Assembly (NCBI GenBank): GCA_934309345.1 | Contig: CAKRDD010000022.1 | Coordinates: forward strand, 1-63,422 | DNA from: an uncultured Mediterraneibacter sp. | Lineage (GTDB): Bacteria > Bacillota > Clostridia > Lachnospirales > Lachnospiraceae | Direction of reading: 5' to 3' | DNA: 63,422 nt | Part shown: piece by piece, positions 59,887-63,422 of the stretch | How positions within the stretch are numbered: the stretch's first letter is position 1 | How the letters are laid out: each line of letters starts with the position of its first letter | Notes under the pieces: generated by a model | What the model saw: only the letters and a program-made list of their open reading frames with translations | Told to the model about the DNA's origin: nothing | The model's database searches: none | Made by a program: the position numbers and the translations under genes

Positions 59887-59925
59887 GAGCGCGGTGAGAA
59901 TGTAAAATAAAAACAGAGTATCAGA

Positions 59926-59977
59926 AAGCGCCTTGTGAGTATATCATAGATAAGATATGCTTCCAGGGTGTTTTTAC
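59926..59977 (+). terminator. Probable terminator after the HAD gene
   Basis: GCGCCTTG and CAGGGTGT can pair with several G-U pairs, ATATC/GATAT inside, followed by TTTTT. The rest of the 276-base gap before ppk1 is AT-rich and holds no gene; its promoter was not found. Confidence 0.5.
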
Positions 59978-60162
59978 ATTGATAATTAAAAAAGTGCGCT
60001 CCAGAAGAGATCTCAATATTATTTTACCTGGATTTAACATAAATCATATCAGAATGTAAAGCAGCATTTGTAAAATAAAACAGAAAAATGGAAAAGAATG
60101 TCGTCAGCTTTACATTTAAGAGGACAACAAAACAAAATGTGTTAAAGAATGGAGAAAATAAA

Positions 60163-62259
60163 ATGAGTAATGTATACATGAACCGTGAATTATCCTGGTT
60201 GAAGTTCAACGAAAGAGTACTGGAGGAAGCAGAGAACCCGGAGGTACCGCTGTGCGAGCGTATGACATTTGTGTCAATCTATCAGAGTAATCTGGATGAA
60301 TTCTTCCGTGTGCGCGTCGGTTCCCTGCAGGATCAGATGCTGATCAGCACAGAGATCCGAGAGAATAAGACAAAGATGACTTCCGCGGAGCAGATCCGTG
60401 CAATTATTAAAGAAGTCAAAAAACTGAATCAGAGAAAAGACAAAGCTTACGAGAAATTAATGAAGAAGATCGAAGATTATGGAATTACATTTATCAATTT
60501 CGCTTCCGCAAAAACAGAAGAGAAAAAGTTTCTTGAGAAATATTTCATGAAGGAGATCATGCCTTTAAGTTCACCGACAATTGTAAGCAAGAGACAACCA
60601 TTTCCTTTCTTAAAAAATGGAGAAATTTACGCAGTTGTTGTTCTTGAGACAAGAAATAAGAAGGAAAGAATCGGAATCATTCCATGTTCCAACAATATGC
60701 TGGCGAGAATGGTTGAGCTTCCGGGTGGAAAAGGAAGATATATGCTCATTGAAGAACTGATCCTTCATTATATCGGAAAAGTTTTCAAGGGCTATAAAGT
60801 AAAAGGAAAATCATTATTAAAAGTAGTCAGAAATGCGGATATTGATGCAGATGCAGCATATGATGAAGATCTTGATTATCGTGAATTTATGGAAGATCTG
60901 ATGAAGCAGAGAAAGAAACTTTCCCCGGTACGAATCGATCTTTCCAGAGAGATGGATGAAACAGTTGTAGACGCACTGTGCAGATATCTGGATGTAACTC
61001 CGGACAGAGTATTCCGAAGCGAAGCACCGCTGGATGTTTCTTTCGTATTCCAGGTTCAGGATCTTCTGCGCAGAAACACAGAGCTCTTCTATGAAAAGCG
61101 CGTGCCGCAGAAGAGTCCGGAGTTCAAGGATGGACAGAGCATTTTACAGCAGATCACACAGGAAGATAAGCTGTTATCCTATCCATATGATTCTATCAGA
61201 CCTTTCCTGAAAATGCTGACAGAAGCAGCCGAAGATGACAGTGTCATTTCCATTAAGATGACATTGTACCGACTGGCAAAACAGAGTAAGGTTATTGAGG
61301 CACTTTGCGAAGCGGCGGAGAACGGAAAAGAAGTTGTTGTTCTTGTAGAGCTTCGTGCACGTTTTGATGAAGAGAATAATATCCGCTGGTCCAGAATGCT
61401 TGAAGAGGCCGGATGCCAGATTATCTATGGACTGGAGCATTATAAAGTACACTCCAAGCTGTGTCTGATCACACGAAGAGGGGAGAATGGAATCCAGTAC
61501 ATCACACAGATCGGAACAGGAAACTACAACGAGAAGACAGCAAGACTTTATACAGACCTCTCTCTTATGACAGCGAATGAGCAGATTGGAATGGACGCCG
61601 CAAGAGTTTTCCAGGCACTGGCTAAAGGTGAAGTGGTTGAAGATATGGAACATTTACTCGTTGCACCAAAATGCCTTCAGTCTAAAGTGATCGAGAAAAT
61701 CGAGGAACAGATCCAGAAACAGAAAAATGGAGAGACTGCGTACATCGGCCTGAAAATGAATTCCCTGACAGATAAGCGTATCATTGATAAATTAATCGAT
61801 GCGTCTAAAGCTGGTGTGAAGATTGACATGATCGTCAGAGGTATCTGCTGTCTGATCCCGGGCGTGGAAGGTGAGACAGAGAATATTCATGTGATCAGTG
61901 TTGTCGGAAGATTTCTGGAACATTCCAGAATCTACATCTTCGGAAAAGGAGAAGAAGCACAGTATTATATCGGATCTGCTGATTTCATGACACGAAATAC
62001 AGTAAAGCGTGTAGAGGTTGCAGCACCGGTTTATTCTGAAAGATTAAAGAAACGTCTGCAGGATCTTTTTGATCTGATGTTAAGTGATAACAAAAAAGCG
62101 CGAAAGGAGGATACAAAAGGAACCTATTCTGTGGTAGAATGTAAAGGACAGCCAATTAACTCACAGGAACTTCTTTATCAGGAAGCCTATGCGAAAGCTG
62201 CACTTGGCAACAACCAGTGGGAGGCTGTACAACAGACAGAAAATAAGGTGATAGAATGA
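60163..62259 (+). CDS. ppk1: Polyphosphate kinase 1
   Basis: A 698-residue PPK1 that makes polyphosphate from ATP. It begins MNRELSWLKFNERVLEEA, a family hallmark. The autophosphorylated His is in LEHYKVHSKLCLITRRG and the second catalytic His in VGRFLEHSRIYIFG. RADFMTRN-type ending reads SADFMTRNTVKRVE. ATG 60163 after GGAG is preferred to 60088. It overlaps corA by four bases (ATGA), which suggests one transcript. Confidence 0.96.
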   Translation: MSNVYMNRELSWLKFNERVLEEAENPEVPLCERMTFVSIYQSNLDEFFRVRVGSLQDQMLISTEIRENKTKMTSAEQIRAIIKEVKKLNQRKDKAYEKLMKKIEDYGITFINFASAKTEEKKFLEKYFMKEIMPLSSPTIVSKRQPFPFLKNGEIYAVVVLETRNKKERIGIIPCSNNMLARMVELPGGKGRYMLIEELILHYIGKVFKGYKVKGKSLLKVVRNADIDADAAYDEDLDYREFMEDLMKQRKKLSPVRIDLSREMDETVVDALCRYLDVTPDRVFRSEAPLDVSFVFQVQDLLRRNTELFYEKRVPQKSPEFKDGQSILQQITQEDKLLSYPYDSIRPFLKMLTEAAEDDSVISIKMTLYRLAKQSKVIEALCEAAENGKEVVVLVELRARFDEENNIRWSRMLEEAGCQIIYGLEHYKVHSKLCLITRRGENGIQYITQIGTGNYNEKTARLYTDLSLMTANEQIGMDAARVFQALAKGEVVEDMEHLLVAPKCLQSKVIEKIEEQIQKQKNGETAYIGLKMNSLTDKRIIDKLIDASKAGVKIDMIVRGICCLIPGVEGETENIHVISVVGRFLEHSRIYIFGKGEEAQYYIGSADFMTRNTVKRVEVAAPVYSERLKKRLQDLFDLMLSDNKKARKEDTKGTYSVVECKGQPINSQELLYQEAYAKAALGNNQWEAVQQTENKVIE

Positions 62260-63167
62260 TCTATAAATTCGGGGAACGTCTGACAGAGATCAGTCAGGAA
62301 GAATGGGAGAAAGAGAAGTGTCCTGCTGTGTTCCTCACAGATTCCAATCATGCGGAGGAGACATTAGCAATAGCAGGGATTGTATATGAAGCAGAGATCC
62401 AGATTGCGAAGATTGGATTTTGTAAGATTGAGAATCAGCAGGAATGTATGGTAGGAACTTTTTGTATTCCAAAGCTTCTTGACGTATTAGGAAGCAGATA
62501 CCGAATGTACATGTTTGTAAATGAAAATAATGTTGTTATCGTAGATGATGAGACATTTTCTGAGCGGCTTGTTAATAGAATCAAGAGGAAACGAATGCAT
62601 CAGGGCGAGACAAAAGAACGTTTCCTCTATAATTACATAGCAGAATTCATGAGCCGGGATCTGGAGATTCTTGTGGCCTATGAGCGGAGACTTCTTCGCA
62701 TGGAAGAGGATGTGTCTCAGGATCATACAGATACGATCCAGAACCGACTGATGCCAATCCGGAGGGAACTTCTGAATCTGAGAAGCTATTATGATGAGAT
62801 GATGGACTTGACAAAAGAGCTTGAAGAGAACGAGAATGGATTGTTTTTGAATGATCAATTGAAATACTTCGGAACACTTACTGACCGTGCAGACCGTCTG
62901 ATGAGCCGTACTTCTCATCTGTTGGAATATGCCCGTCAGGTAAAGGAGGCTTATCAGTCTCAGATTGATAATAGACAGAATAACAACATGCAGTTTTTAA
63001 CAGTGATTTCTACGATTTTCTTCCCACTGACATTGATCACGGGATGGTTTGGAATGAACTTTAAAGATATGCCTGGACTTGAAAATGGATATCCGGCGGT
63101 AATGGCACTTAGTATTGTCATTATCGTGATCTGTATCTTGATCTTCAAGAAAAAGAAGATCATCTAA
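62256..63167 (+). CDS. corA: CorA family magnesium/cobalt transporter
   Basis: A 303-residue CorA-like channel. The cytoplasmic domain of about 240 residues (helices such as RRELLNLRSYYDEMMDLTKEL) is followed by two C-terminal helices with the GMN motif (GWFGMNFKDMPG near 262-273). It imports magnesium. Overlap with ppk1 implies co-expression; magnesium is a polyphosphate counter-ion and PPK cofactor (inference). Confidence 0.92.
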   Translation: MIYKFGERLTEISQEEWEKEKCPAVFLTDSNHAEETLAIAGIVYEAEIQIAKIGFCKIENQQECMVGTFCIPKLLDVLGSRYRMYMFVNENNVVIVDDETFSERLVNRIKRKRMHQGETKERFLYNYIAEFMSRDLEILVAYERRLLRMEEDVSQDHTDTIQNRLMPIRRELLNLRSYYDEMMDLTKELEENENGLFLNDQLKYFGTLTDRADRLMSRTSHLLEYARQVKEAYQSQIDNRQNNNMQFLTVISTIFFPLTLITGWFGMNFKDMPGLENGYPAVMALSIVIIVICILIFKKKKII

Positions 63168-63194
63168 AAAACTGAAAAAACTGTAAAAATAGCG

Positions 63195-63222
63195 TTGACA
63201 ATCCTTGATTGAATGCTATAAT
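63195..63222 (+). promoter_or_regulatory. Strong promoter of the T-box-controlled gene
   Basis: TTGACA (63195-63200), 16-base spacer, TATAAT (63217-63222) with TGC just before it (extended -10). Confidence 0.85.
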
Positions 63223-63228
63223 GATGGT

Positions 63229-63422
63229 CAGAAGAAGTTAAGAACTATAAAGCAACATAGTTTTTAGCCGATAACACGATGACGAGACGAGTAGGATGTG
63301 GAATGTTACAGAGAGAGATACATTTGCTGGAAGTATCTTAGCAGGAATCATTTGAAGACTACCTCCGAGTGGCCCTAATCCGGTCCGGTGATTCCGTTAT
63401 AATCATGAATGAAGTGGTTTTA
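63229..63422 (+). ncRNA. T-box leader (partial, cut by window end)
   Basis: The order GACGAGACGAGTAGGA, AGAGAGATACATTTGCTGGAAG in two blocks, GAAGACTACCTCCGAG and GAATGAAGTGG matches stem I, the AGAGAG/GCTG distal loop, the specifier region and the start of the antiterminator of T-box leaders. The specifier region reads GAAGACTACC (63354-63363); GAC (Asp) is one reading, ACT (Thr) or TAC (Tyr) others. The regulated gene, probably an aminoacyl-tRNA synthetase or amino acid gene, lies beyond the window. Confidence 0.8.

Noticed and set aside
1..63422. CRISPR array, prophage or insertion sequence
   Set aside because: No regularly spaced repeats, integrase, transposase with inverted ends or phage structural genes were found.

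Overview
The window is a continuous stretch of a low-to-moderate GC Firmicutes chromosome, most likely a gut Lachnospiraceae (Dorea / Mediterraneibacter / Blautia neighbourhood). This rests on the ylxM-ffh-rpsP-khpA-rimM-trmD-rplS-signal peptidase-rbgA-rnhB-yraN block, a tRNA leader of T-box type, abundant MATE exporters, a small Cys-rich spore/chorion-like protein and the codon style. No prophage, insertion sequence, CRISPR array or conjugative gene is visible.

Region 1 (1-3.9 kb) holds a methyltransferase, hslO (Hsp33) and glutamine-dependent NAD synthetase. Region 2 (3.9-26.9 kb) is the main attraction: a purine/urate-type anaerobic catabolic island plus selenium/molybdenum cofactor accessory genes. 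It contains a molybdopterin-binding protein, XdhC, guanine deaminase, a leftward operon regulator-ygeX-ygeY-ygeW-arcC, and a rightward set ssnA-purine permease-ygfK-yqeC-(yqeB::mocA fusion)-(NTase::ModE fusion)-modABC. The two sets diverge from a compact control region at 14.22-14.47 kb. The content matches the E. coli ygeW-ygfK-ssnA-guaD cluster and the gut-bacterial clusters recently linked to anaerobic urate use. The logic is: purines enter by the permease and are deaminated (guaD, ssnA), a molybdenum hydroxylase acts on the ring, YgfK supplies reductive electron transfer, the opened ring goes through YgeX/YgeY, and carbamoyl groups are salvaged to ATP by YgeW/ArcC; modABC and the cofactor proteins feed the hydroxylase. 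The hydroxylase itself (xdh) and the hydantoinase (hyuA) are not in this window.

Region 3 (27-44.8 kb) is mixed: two MATE exporters, an orphan ABC binding lipoprotein, a membrane-tethered Xre regulator, a YjbR-MGMT fusion, a ketopantoate-reductase-like enzyme, CstA, a sodium:solute symporter diverging from a domain-permuted GH3 glucosidase, an unusual TruA, several small hypotheticals, a 24-cysteine repeat protein and an intracellular subtilisin.

Region 4 (44.8-54.7 kb) is the translation/secretion housekeeping block. It carries two copies of an 88-bp structured repeat and a pair of type I signal peptidases, of which the first has lost both catalytic residues. A tRNA-Thr(CGT) follows. Region 5 (54.7-63.4 kb) has a GntR regulator with phased repeats in its promoter, an aromatic-acid-exporter-type membrane protein, proB, a LysR regulator, a HAD phosphatase, ppk1-corA, and a T-box leader cut by the window end.
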